64,000 nucleotides of DNA, taken from Omphalotus guepiniiformis. Its lineage: Eukaryota > Basidiomycota > Agaricomycetes > Agaricales > Omphalotaceae. The notes below the pieces were generated by a model. The model was not told the origin of the DNA, ran no database searches, and worked only from the letters and a program-made list of their open reading frames with translations. Shown piece after piece: positions 1 through 9,744 of this stretch; position 1 is the first letter of the stretch; each line of letters begins with the position of its first letter. The stretch spans positions 372,001 to 436,000 of the forward strand of contig JAQOOI010000079.1 of NCBI GenBank assembly GCA_028554645.1, in the 5' to 3' direction. A program made the translations under genes and the position numbers.

Positions 1-544
1 TAGCGAGGCTCCGCAGGCTGCTGGGTTGACTGTGAAGTTCATCCGAAACAATTGCGAAAGAAGGTTGAAATGCATTCTCAATCGTGTTTACAGGATCGGA
101 GGCCTCAGTACTTAGCAGTGGCCCTTGGCTCTGAAGATGCATATTCCTCCAATTTCCGCCTTCGCAAAATCGCTACCATCGCAGCTCCGTGACACCGTGA
201 AGGTTTCAAACGTTCATCCGGCTGCTACAACATTGGATCATTCTCAAAACCTCTGTGTCTTGTCACTGACTCCCTGGTCAGCATCAAGGTGATGAGTGCT
301 GTGCATGTAAGTGATCAATAAAAGAAGCCCCGTGATCATTAAAACAGACTTACTGATGCGATGATACCGATCACAAAGGAACGAAGGTGGGTGAAGGAAG
401 TATACTACGATACGGTTCCTAGAGAGAACTTCACTGCCCAGTCTGGGGCGGGTCGACACGGCGTAGAATCTGGTCGCTACACTTCCACTCAGCCTGCTAT
501 CATATACATCCCAAGCAGCGCAATATCATCTCCTGGCGCTAAAG
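1..544. other. Upstream region of the MLKL-like kinase gene
   Basis: No gene recognised. The short open frames here have no recognisable motif and overlap each other. The last 100 bases before the ATG at 545 are pyrimidine-rich, as expected for a fungal promoter and 5' UTR. Part of an upstream neighbour's 3' end could lie at the very left edge, but I cannot support it. Confidence 0.4.
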
Positions 545-3500
545 ATGGCCTATATAATTATGTTAATGGCACACTCCCTTCTGTTCCTCACGACTATGCC
601 TCCTGTGGAAGGGACAGAAGTCATCGAGTTGTTCAGCTCTGTCTGTGATATCGTTCCGTTCCTCCGTCCTGCCAAGGCAATCATTGATTTGATCATCGCG
701 GCAATCGAGAAAGTCGAGGACAATACCCATCAATGCAGCTACCTGTTACACAGATGTCTGAACTTGTACTTGCACGTTCACGGTGATTGCTGCGAGGGCT
801 TTATCACTGAAGACGCTTACTCTGCCGCTCTCTGTCAGCTCCGAGCGTAAGTCCGATATCTTTGCGTTGATGCAGATGTTTCTCATTCTATGCTATAGAT
901 CGCTGGAGAAAATACATCTCTGCGTGGTTGAGATATCTCGTAAAACACCCCTGCAGCGGTTATTCCAGCGTCAGGAAATTTCCGATACAATTCAAAATGC
1001 CCATAGGGATCTTGATGGATGTGTGGAATTGTTTCATGTACGTGGTACGCAACATGAATATATCCCCCGGTTTCATGATGTACACTTCGTAGGTGGATGC
1101 TACCACATCGCTAATCTTCGTTCTCGAGAAACACGAAGCTGCTCGTGTGAGGGATCAAGCACAACTGAATACTACTTTGATGCAACTGCTAAGAAATGAC
1201 GTTGACATTCTGACCAACTTGGATTTGAGAACAGATCAAATAATGGAAGCTATACGGGGTCTTCAGAATGTACGTGCTCAAGAATTGCATACAGGAAGCG
1301 AGTACTGAGCTGAACTCGAATCACTTGAACATAGACCCTTAAGAGGGGCAATACCGATAGCATACAAGAGAAGTTTGCTGAAGAAAGCCTTCAATCATTG
1401 CTTCGTGAAGGTCACAATGTACAGCCTCCATATGAATGGGCTGTATCCTCAATGGAGATACTTGTCGAAGGAGAGGTGCTAGGTTCTGGTGCTTTCGGTA
1501 CAGTTCATTGTGGGCGGTGGAATGGTTCCCGGGTGGCAGTGAAAAAGCTCGCCAGAGGTACTCCGCGCCAGGTACGTAGAAATATTTTAAAAAATTGGTT
1601 CTTGTTTCGAGTGCATCTTAATTGTACTACCAGGTGCTCGTTCAAGAGATTGAAATTTGGCGGAAAATGCAGCATCCACATATTGCTTCGTTCTTTCGCG
1701 CTTGCATTGACTCACATCCTCCTCTCATGCTTTCGGAGCTTTATGAATACGGCAATGTCATTCAGTATATCTTCTCACACAAGGAGTGTAATCGCTTGAG
1801 ATTAGTACGTGATATTGGTTTCTTCTGACAAGGCATTTGATTCACTGCTAGGCTGTGCCTCCATAGTGTTACCAGATATCACTGGGGATGCAATTTCTTC
1901 ATGCTCACAAGGTTATACATGGAGACCTGAAACCTGTACGTGTTTCTTCTGATCATGGTCGAAATTGTTTAGTTTATCTTAGCGAAGGCAAACGTCCTCA
2001 TTGACAACTCACACCAGGCCAGAATCACAGATTTTGGACTTTCTAGAATCAAGACCTCTTTAACGACCCAGACGTGCGCTGATACGAGTACACCTACTGT
2101 GACACGAGTCCCTGGAACTAAGGCATTCATGGCTCCAGAGAGGCTTCTACGTGGCAAGAATAATTTCAAGACAGATGTTTATGCATGGGCAATGAGTGCT
2201 TATCAGGTAAGCTCTCTTATTGTACGGTACAAATCATATGCTGAAGCCAGTTAGATCTTCTGCGATGACGCTCCTTTTCAACATCTGCCAGAAGAGTACC
2301 TTTGCGCTCGTGTTATAGATCACGGTTTAAGACCTGACCGACCTGAAGAACCCGAAATTACTCAAAGAGGCCTTACGGATGAGGTATGGCAGCTGCTACA
2401 ACGATGCTGGACGCAAGATTTTAGGCATAGGCCCGAGTTCCACCAGATATCTGATACACTCTCATCATTCGTTGATGATATATGCCTTGGTACACCTCAT
2501 ACACATGCACGGACTGATTCGGACCAAACATCGTTGGTTCCAAATACTGCGGACGTCTCAAGGATGGAGGGTTTAGTTGCAATCATGGAGCATTCAAATA
2601 GCCAAGTACTACTAGTACCATCTTTCAACCATGATACAACATCAGTTGCATCAGGTGAATACACCGCTGGCTTGTTAACTTCTCATTCTCACCTACTCAT
2701 TTAGGAGATCATGCACACGCAAAAGAACACTTGAAAACAAAGACAAAACGACCTTCAAGTTGGACACGCAGGCATGCAGCTAGTGAGTGTGTCATTTACT
2801 GCTCTCAGGGGTGAACAATGACAAATTACTTTCAGAATCGACAAATGGTTCATCGATTGCTTCCACTGAATTCGGGTCGTCTAAAGCAGAGACGGGAATA
2901 GAATTGTATGGACAGAACTCTAATAAGAGACTCAACATTACCGTCGTAGGTAGAGGTGGATGCGGCAAGGTCTGTAACAACCTATCCTTCCAGCACACCT
3001 TACTAATGTCTCTTAATAGACGAGTTTATTGACTAATTTTGCTATGAAAGCAAAACCGCGCGACGTACGACCTTTCGTTTCTCTTGGCTGTTCATCGCTA
3101 ACGCTCATCCAACAGTATGATCCCACAATTGAAGATCACATCAGTGCAGACATTAGTATTGCTGGCAGTCGCGTGTTGTTGGACCTGACAGATACGGCTG
3201 GTCAAGAAGAATACGCCACCTTACTTGACTTCTCCCTGCAACACGCTGATGTGGCTATCATAACATTTTCCATCGCAAACCAAGCTGGCCTTGAAGAAGT
3301 CTCGTTGAGGGTATGCATGCAACAGACGTGACTCTTAGTGCATATGAGATACTCACTCCCTTTCAGTTCATTCCACAATTCATACGGGTAAACAAGACCG
3401 CACCCATGATTATTGTAGGGTTGAAGTCGGATCTGCGCTCTGGTAACAAACATAGTGTGGATCGGGAAACTGTAAGGTCCCTTATTCAATGCATTTATTT

Positions 3501-3736
3501 TCAGTATCTTTTTGACCTGGGGACAACAGGCAGAGGCAGTAGCGAAGCAGTATGGTGCTCCCTATTTGGAATGTAGCGCTCTTACAGGAGAAGGTGTCCG
3601 TGAAGTCTTTGAGATGGCTACCAAGGTCGCAATGGATGCTATGGTAAAGAACAGGCAGCCACGAACACCGCCGCCGACTAGGACTACCCATTCAAGTCCA
3701 GGGATATGTTCTTCTCCTGGTTGTACCATCGGTTGA
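545..3736 (+). CDS. MLKL-like helical domain + TKL kinase + Rho/Ras-like GTPase fusion protein
   Basis: An intact 14-exon model joins in frame: 545-846, 899-1037, 1093-1269, 1335-1571, 1634-1804, 1867-1935, 1988-2206, 2255-2654, 2705-2782, 2809-2969, 3020-3064, 3116-3310, 3367-3471, 3530-3736, giving about 834 aa. Residues 1-206 are helical with a hydrophobic stretch (FLRPAKAIIDLIIAAIEKV) and resemble the MLKL/HeLo-type N-terminal bundle common in Agaricomycetes. Residues ~246-510 are a TKL kinase: glycine loop GSGAFG (256-261), VAVK Lys276, HGDLKP Asp362, DFG Asp380, APE 414-416, so probably catalytically active. Residues ~638-800 are a small GTPase: P-loop GRGGCGKTS (645-653), DTAGQE (692-697), LKSD instead of NKxD (750-753), ECSAL, and a Rho-like VREVFEMATK helix. 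The chain ends in CTIG, a possible prenylation CAAX box. The last intron is ambiguous: donor 3477 with acceptor 3504 adds 10 aa and also keeps frame. Inferred role: membrane-associated signalling or cell-death protein. The start could also be the ATG at 569 or 596. Confidence 0.85.
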
Positions 3737-4161
3737 TGCTACTTGTTAAGCTCCGCTGCTCTATGATGGTGCTGTAATTGGACATTTCCTGCATATGTAG
3801 GCCAGTTAGTTACGGCTAACTTATTCATGTATTTTCACGAATTCGGACTGTCTTGTTGGCCCCTACCTCACCACTCCAGGGGCCATAATCTGACTGCAAA
3901 CTTCCGCGACGAGCTCCTTTCCGTACAGGGTGAAATCGTGAGCTATATATCCGATATTGAGTGGGTACACACCAAAGAATGGTAAAATGGTAAGCGAATT
4001 CAAAGCAACAACAGCGTATAAGAAATTCGTAGCCTTTGCGACGGAGTATAATACAAGATGAAAAGTAAGCGCAAGACATGACGCCGGGAATCAGGGATTC
4101 AAACACGACCTAAATCGACTATGAGATACAGGATCATGAGAAATGATCAAGAAATATACCT
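3737..4161. other. 3' flank of array copy 1
   Basis: No gene. From about 3940 the sequence matches the 3' flanks of the other array copies (for example 6020-6250 and 10250-10490): the runs 'attcaaagcaac', 'agaaattcgta' and 'gtataatacaag' recur in the same order. It is thus part of the repeated unit, probably a 3' UTR and downstream region. Confidence 0.6.
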
Positions 4162-4640
4162 TCAATTTAAAGGATCATAGTACCACTCCGGCTCCTTCTC
4201 CGTCTTCAACGCCTTCTTCAACCCCTCAATCGTCTCAGGTGTAGCAACTCCCTCCCCTCAGCACTCGCATTAGGCGAAACGTTATTGCGCGATACGGTTG
4301 TTCATTCACCACGGCCCTCATAAACATTGACAGTTTCCATACCCTCATTGCGCTGGATCTCAGCGCCAGAGTTACGCCAAATAAACAATTGTCTATGGGA
4401 GTGCCAGTGAAGCTATTTGAGGACGGATTACTACTGCGGACGAGACCGCTTTGCCTTGAGAAGAAGAGGTATTTTCATCTGAGAACGAGGAGGAGATTAA
4501 AAATGACTTGCGAGCTTTGGTACGTTCGACGTCCCGACGTACGCAGGATGGGCTCCTTATCTCATCTTCGGTAACCATTATGCCGTAAACTAGAAGTAGG
4601 TCGCCTTTGCGTTTGAGAGGAGTAGTTGAGTTAATTTCAT
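4162..4640 (-). pseudogene. Array copy 1 (MKLxxLPP family), frameshifted
   Basis: A decayed member of the tandem family whose best copy is at 9250-9744. The ATG at 4640 is kept, but one base is missing in the LPPLKRKGDL segment relative to its siblings, so the conserved N-terminal block continues in another frame (VYGIMVTEDEI). A further shift lies in the linker and another in the ITFSHNASAEG segment. It still ends with EPEWYYDPLN and a stop. The function of the family is unknown; this copy should not give a full-length product. Confidence 0.75.
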
Positions 4641-4819
4641 AGTTTTTGTGAACAGACAGCGTCAGAAGAGTCAGATATACTCTGGGGAGTCGCACTTAGA
4701 GGACGTGACAACATATTCCGCCTGGAGAGGTCTTGTGCCTGGGCTTCGCAGTAGATTCTTCAATATCGCCTTCGTCTGGTAACCCATCCCGCTTATCATC
4801 TGTCTCTTTCGAAGACATC

Positions 4820-5612
4820 TCAGGGCGGACTGCCCAGAGAGGACATGGTCGACAAATCCCTATCGTTCCACGGAAGGACAGACCAGACGGACGAAGAGGA
4901 CGTGTGTCGAGAGGTAGGTTGGTTTACTTGGTTAGTAGACGGTCGGCGAGAGGTTTCGGGAGACATCGTCGCAAGTGTCGCAGGACCGAGCTGGCCATGG
5001 TCGAGCATACGCTCACGCGCGGCGAGCTCTTCTCGACACATTTTGCAGCGAATGCGTAGACGTGGGAAGGTAAAGTTGGGGGGAATGTGGGTGTGGAGCG
5101 CCATCTATGAGTTGGGTTATCAGTCGGACACGAAAAAAGACTGTACGGATACGCGCACTCATGCATTCCTCTGCGCGTTCCATGTAAAACATACGAGTAG
5201 ACTTGTCTTCTTGAGAGTTTATGAAAGAGGCTTGATGGAATTGTGCAAGGAATCCAGGGTTCGGGCTGGAAATATAGGTGAGCCATATACGTCGTTTCGA
5301 ATGAGAGTTTGAAGATAGACGTACTTCCACTCTGGCCTAGCCTCTCGAATGAGTTCCAAAACCGCCCCGGGGCTCAGTTGTGCATAAGATACGCCACAAC
5401 GATAGTCGCACTGCGACCTTGTCATGTTTCAGGCGCCCTGAAAATAGTGGAGTAGTTGTAAAAGACGCACTGATTCCAGCCTGACAACGCACGACTCCAC
5501 AGCCCTTACCTAGAAATTGGATCAAGATGTCGGCGTCTTCAGTTCGAAGAGAATTCAACGCTTGATGAATATCTGGGCATATCACGGTACATGTAAGAGA
5601 AGCTAACAATCT
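4820..5612 (-). pseudogene. YVH1/DUSP12-type dual-specificity phosphatase, decayed
   Basis: Reading the minus strand from 5612 down, fragments of a YVH1-like protein appear in the correct order but in changing frames. The active-site segment at ~5470-5500 reads VVRCQAGIS, with Arg in place of the invariant His of HCxxG. ALELIREARP-like residues lie at ~5330-5362, NPGFLAQFHQASF at ~5220-5262, then DKSTRMFYMER, and the C-terminal zinc-binding start IRCKMCREELAARERML at ~4990-5060. YVH1 proteins act in ribosome maturation and sporulation. The frame changes and the lost His argue for a dead duplicate or dispersed fragment. No N-terminal part was found. Confidence 0.7.
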
Positions 5613-6254
5613 CAAGAAAAAAGAAATAAATTAGGCTTTGGCCTTGGAGGTCTCGGTGGTGGTAGCAGAGAGAGTAGGGGTGCTCAATTCTAAAAGTTCA
5701 AACGGTTCAAACAGCTCAAGAGTTCAAACAGTTCATCAAGAGTGTGGCAAGTGTCGACCTTGCACAAACTTTTCCCTGATTCGCAGAGCAAAACGAAATT
5801 TCGGGATCTTCAAGGTACATACGGTAAACTGTATGTAAATGAGTGGCGTTTGAAGCTTCAACTCTTCGTATTCCACTTCAATTGCAGGCAGATGTCACAC
5901 TCGCTAACTCTAGTATGACCATCTCGTCAAGATCCTATTCCTGCACGTTTTACAGTGCCGATGACGAAATTTGAACAAATAGATTTTATCGAATGCAGGT
6001 TAAAGAACCCTAAGCGTTGTTGGATATTGAGTGGTATGGACAAACAACGGTAGCAAATTCAGAGCAACGACAGCATAGAAAGAATTCGTACGACGTAGAC
6101 TTCGCCCATCGGAGTATGATACAAGTTAAAGAGCCATAACATTCGCAAAACACGACACCAGAAATCAGAGATTCAGATATTCAAATGCGGCCTGAAGCTT
6201 GAAGCATCGGCTATGAGATGTAAAATCACGCAAAAGAAATCAAGAAACATACCT
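5613..6254. other. Spacer and 3' flank of array copy 2
   Basis: 5613-6000 holds no recognisable gene; 5690-5735 has a short imperfect repeat of 'gttcaaacag/ggttcaaacag'. From about 6020 to 6254 it is the conserved 3' flank of the array unit, matching the regions below copies 1, 5 and 9250-9744. Confidence 0.5.
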
Positions 6255-6754
6255 TTACCCTTCCAGCGGGTCATCCAACGACTGATACCACTCCGGCTCC
6301 CTCTCCGTCCTCAAAGCCTTCTTCAACCTCTCAATCGTCTCGGGTGGTGGCAACTCCCTCCCGTCATCACTCGAATTATGCGAGAAAGTAATTGCATAAT
6401 AAGAGCGCCCATTCTCCACGGCCCTCATAAAGATTGATCGTTTCCAAACCCTCCTTGCAGCAGATTTCAGTGTCATGATCACCGTGATTAAATGATCGTC
6501 TAAGCGAATGCCTGAAGACAAATCACGACCAGCTCCTGCGAGTCTATTTCTGTACGCCGGGTCAGCCATGCCTTGAGAAGAAGGTTATTTGTATCTGAGG
6601 AGAAGGAGAACAAGGACGACTTGCGAGCATTGTGACGTTCGATGGCCCTATTGTACGCAGGATGGGCTCTCATCTCCTCTGTGGTGAATATTATGCCGAA
6701 AACCAAAGGTAATTCGCCTTTACGCTTTAGAGGAGGTAATTGAGACAACTTCAT
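6255..6754 (-). CDS. Array copy 2 (MKLxxLPP family), uncharacterised small protein
   Basis: The first segment from the ATG at 6754 reads MKLSQLPPLKRKGELPLV and continues through FGIIFTTEEMRAHPAY. The second segment, 6255-6511, reads RLDDHLITVIMTLKSAARRV, then ITFSHNSSDDGRELPPPE and EREPEWYQSLDDPLEG before TAA. The two halves are in different frames. An intron with acceptor TCTTCAG at 6512 would join them; the likely donor next to CTCAAG at ~6573 is GC rather than GT and does not give the matching phase, so this copy may also be broken. A conserved N-terminal block, a Ser/Asp-rich variable linker and a C-terminal block with a PPPETIERLKKAL helix define the family. No known domain recognised. 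Confidence 0.55.
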
Positions 6755-7348
6755 GGTTTCTTCTGACGGACTCTGGGGGTAGATGATAAATGGTTTGTGA
6801 TGGGCGGTCTATTAAATAAATGGCCGAAAGTAAGTGTCACGTGATCCATTTGGCCACTTTTCAAATCCTTGTTCTTATTTTCATCGCTTTTTCGACTTCA
6901 AGTTCCTTCTTATTCCAACACTATACAAGAGAAGAACAAGAACGAAGAATGAGGCAACTGCTCATCTGACGGAGGAACAATAAGATCCACAGAGCTAAGG
7001 CTGTGACTTATTGTCTGAGTTTTGAATCTAATTGCCGTTCTTATTTAGAGGAACAATGGCCACGATGTATTTTGAACTAGAACTGCAGCCTTTTCGGACT
7101 TTGACTCGGAATGCATGACTCGCCACAATGCCCTGGACCCTGTAACAAGATAGCGCGTCGTGGCTATCCCTTGTTGGAGTAACTGAATCCCGAAAGAATG
7201 AGATTCGAAGCTCTTATTCTTGTCTCGATGTGTTATTGTTCATCAAGGAAAAAAGACCAAGCAAAGCCATACTACTTAAAGGCCGGATAGTTTCTCGTTG
7301 AGGGTACATCATTTCTCGACTCTCGACTATCCTTTACTGCTTGCACTG
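6755..7348. other. Divergent intergenic region between copy 2 and the PD-(D/E)XK-like gene
   Basis: Contains a TCACGTGA palindrome near 6838 (E-box-like), a small inverted repeat around 6968-7012 (ACAATAAG ... CTTATTGT), and a weak TATA-like ACTTAAAGG at ~7273, about 75 bases before the ATG at 7349. The region probably serves both flanking genes. Confidence 0.4.
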
Positions 7349-8470
7349 ATGGCTAACGCCAACCCCCTCCCGAATGTTGCTCAAAATGCTGCCCCTCAGA
7401 CTGAGGAGGACGAGCTTGCGACTCGTCTGCGGACCTTGCGACTTCCCATTGGCTACCGGAATTCTCCTGCGCTGCCTGGCGCCTATCGAAGCAGCGACAA
7501 GGTTTTGACAGCGAAAGTACTAGCCTACTCGGTTCTTACCAATCGTCGAAACCTTGAGAGCCCACTCCATGGGTTGTACAGCCAGGTCTTCACCGAATTA
7601 ACACAACCATACTCCAACCTCACCCCTTGTATCAATTACACCATGTACTTGAATGTGAAAGATGACGATGTGGTGCCGGTGCCGGGACTCGGCCACAATG
7701 TGCCTGAGGACAGCGAGCCTGTCAGTGATGACGAGGACGCCGGTAGTGTGCATGAAAGAATACAGGACCTGGAAGATCAGAATCTATCTTTCATTAGCAG
7801 CAATTCCGTTCACGGGCAAGTTCCAGAAAAATGTCCGGACCTCGTTGTGGTTCATTCACGCTGGATACGAATGCCCGAAGTCACCTCGAACATGCCACGA
7901 AGAGAGATTGTACACTATGTGCATCGTCATGGTGTAAAGCCAAAGCACTATTGCCTAGCGCTGATTGGGGAATTCAAATCGGGTATTGATCGCTCTCTCG
8001 ATCGTTCTGTTGATACCCTTGAAAGCCATGAAGACCTACTTCTCAGGTATGTTTTTTTTCTGCCCATTCACATGTTCCTGTCGACATCGTGTTTCTGCAG
8101 TAACTTCGAGAAAGCTTACGATCAACTGGCAAAATATTGTGCCATGTTCTTTATATCTCATCCGCATATTGATCGTGTGTTAGCGGTTTCGGCGAGTGGA
8201 ATCTACTGGCGTCATGCATATATCACAAAGGAAGACTTACCAGAATATGACCCCTTCGAAGATGCGTTCGAAGAGGCGTTCATCGAACCTGAAAGCAGTG
8301 AATCCGGTGAATCGGATGATAACACTGAAAGCTTGGGGTTTGATATCTCAAACCTCTTCTCAACCATTTTTGAAGTGGGTACATCAGAGTCTGACCGCGA
8401 ATTGTCAACCCTACGGGATGATTACCTTCACCCATTGGGATGTGATGGTTACCTCGGGACTCGGAGCTGA
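7349..8470 (+). CDS. PD-(D/E)XK nuclease-like protein, basidiomycete type
   Basis: Two exons (7349-8046, 8101-8470) join in phase and give 355 aa. The intron is 54 nt (GTATGT...CTGCAG) and lacks an in-frame stop, so an unspliced frame also exists. Motifs that suggest the restriction-endonuclease fold: CPDLVVV with Asp164, then LIGEFKS with Glu208 and Lys210, followed by a helix with AYDQLAKY (Q...Y spacing), then FISHPHIDRVLAVSASGIYW. This order is seen in many repeated Agaricomycete proteins annotated only as hypothetical. Residues ~120-150 and ~290-320 are rich in Asp/Glu/Ser. The gene lies on the opposite strand inside the tandem array. Nuclease activity is an inference; it could equally be an inactive binding fold. 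Confidence 0.6.
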   Translation: MANANPLPNVAQNAAPQTEEDELATRLRTLRLPIGYRNSPALPGAYRSSDKVLTAKVLAYSVLTNRRNLESPLHGLYSQVFTELTQPYSNLTPCINYTMYLNVKDDDVVPVPGLGHNVPEDSEPVSDDEDAGSVHERIQDLEDQNLSFISSNSVHGQVPEKCPDLVVVHSRWIRMPEVTSNMPRREIVHYVHRHGVKPKHYCLALIGEFKSGIDRSLDRSVDTLESHEDLLLRYVFFLPIHMFLSTSCFCSNFEKAYDQLAKYCAMFFISHPHIDRVLAVSASGIYWRHAYITKEDLPEYDPFEDAFEEAFIEPESSESGESDDNTESLGFDISNLFSTIFEVGTSESDRELSTLRDDYLHPLGCDGYLGTRS

Positions 8471-8676
8471 ACTTGGAGCTGAACTTAGGACACTCCCAGG
8501 GCAGGTGGCGGTGAAGTGGGAGAACGATGATTATAATGTTCAGAGACTGCGCTAGATGTACTGTACCAAGTATCAAATGAAACTCCTGTATATATGCAAA
8601 TTGTGTAGACAAACCGTTGCTTCCGAATTGATTCTCACTGTGCTTCCCCAAAAGAAGGTATTCTACTCAGATACCG
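8471..8676. other. Short spacer after the PD-(D/E)XK-like gene
   Basis: Probably the 3' UTR. The segment just after the stop repeats 'cttggagctgaactt' over 'cggagctgaactt' at 8461-8486. Nothing else is visible. Confidence 0.35.
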
Positions 8677-8802
8677 CGCACCATTCAGGACTCCTTCGCA
8701 GAGCGTTCCAACCACCTCAAGCTCTGGCACCTCCCTTAGACTCGCCTCAGCACTCGATTTATGATAAAAGATAATGGTGCGATAAGTGCGCTCCTTCGCC
8801 AC
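8677..8802 (-). pseudogene. Array copy 3 relic (C-terminal block fragment)
   Basis: The minus strand reads KERTYRTIIFYHKSSAEA, which aligns with the family segment NEEVCRAITFSHNASAEG, then degenerates (LREVPELEVVG for LPPPETIERLKKA). No N-terminal half is present. The next relic's 3' flank (8815-8979) abuts it, showing deletion and fusion of two units. Confidence 0.6.
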
Positions 8803-8979
8803 CTAAAGCAACAACCAGCGTTATAATAAATTCTGGAACTTCGCGTCAGGGTATGATAAAACATAATTGAGTTATAGCAAGCCTATCGCAAGACATGACA
8901 CTGGGATGCAAATGTATTCTGAAGCAGCGCTATGTAGTATCCGAAAATGAACTCAGAGCAAGGAAGGCAACATATATAC

Positions 8980-9051
8980 CTCTTCAAACAACCCGTAGTT
9001 GGTACCACTCAGGGTCTCTCGTAGTCCTCAACATCTCCTTCAGTCGCTCAA
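8980..9051 (-). pseudogene. Array copy 4 relic (extreme C-terminus)
   Basis: The minus strand reads VERLKEMLRTTRDPEWYQ, the end of the family's C-terminal block, preceded directly by the 3' flank of the 9250 copy. Its own 3' flank (8815-8979, with 'gcaagacatgacactggga') is kept. This shows that unequal exchange within the array truncated it. Confidence 0.6.
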
Positions 9052-9249
9052 CAACAGCAACAACAGCATTTTAAAAACTCGTAGCCTTTGCAACGGAGTA
9101 TAATACAAAATAGAGAATTGTATCAAGCACGAGACACGACACTGGGATTCAGGGGTGCAAATTCAAATACGACCTGAAGCAAACGGCTATGGGATGTGCA
9201 TGTGAGGCCTGGCCATTGGTCATGTAAACAAAATTCATGCAAGATGCCT

Positions 9250-9744
9250 TCACTCCAAAGGATCGTCCAGTGAATAGTACCACTCCGGATCCTTCGTAGT
9301 CTTCAACGCTTTCTTCAACCTCTCAATCGTCTCGGGTGGGGGCAACACCATCCCCTCAGCACTCGCATTATGCGAAAACGTTATTGCGCGACACACTTCC
9401 TCATTCACCACCGCCCTCATAAACATTGACGGTTTCCATACCCTCCTTGCGCTAGATTTCAGCGCCCGAGTTACGCCATATAAACAATTGTCTATGGGAG
9501 TGCCAGTGCCTGAACGCATTTGGGGACGGGTTGCTGCGAGCGGGTGCGCTTTGACTTGAGAAAAGAAGATATCTTCATCTGAGGACGAGGAGGAGAACTT
9601 GAAAGAGGACTTACGAGCTTTGACACGATTGACCTCCTTCTTGTACACGGGATGGGCTCTGATCTCATCTTCGGTAAATACTATCCCGAAAACCAGAGGT
9701 AGATCGCCTTTACGCTGAATAGGAGGTAATTCAGACAACTTCAT
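9250..9744 (-). CDS. Array copy 5: best intact member of the MKLxxLPP family
   Basis: A single open frame of 164 aa with no stop. The start at 9744 matches the siblings' MKL(S/T)xLPP start. Layout: residues 1-~33 conserved (LPPIQRKGDLPLVFGIVF, then TEDEIRAHP); ~34-75 a variable Lys/Ser/Asp-rich linker containing SSSSSDED; ~80-164 the second conserved block with RALKSSARRVWKPSMFMR, AITFSHNASAEG, PPPETIERLKKAL and a DPEWYYSLDDP end. No signal peptide, membrane segment or known domain is recognised; it is probably a soluble cytoplasmic or nuclear protein. Other copies need an intron in the linker, so splicing here is possible. The upstream 150 bases carry the shared CACGTGAC block. Function unknown. 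Confidence 0.7.
   Translation of the reverse strand: MKLSELPPIQRKGDLPLVFGIVFTEDEIRAHPVYKKEVNRVKARKSSFKFSSSSSDEDIFFSQVKAHPLAATRPQMRSGTGTPIDNCLYGVTRALKSSARRVWKPSMFMRAVVNEEVCRAITFSHNASAEGMVLPPPETIERLKKALKTTKDPEWYYSLDDPLE

Noticed and set aside
361..648. 95-aa frame upstream of the kinase gene
   Set aside because: It overlaps the start of the well-supported 545-3736 gene in another frame and shows no motif.
545..3736. Reading the region as two or three separate genes (helical protein, kinase, GTPase)
   Set aside because: All exon joins keep phase with good splice sites and there is no stop or new promoter-like region between the parts; linkers are open. Transcript proof is still lacking.
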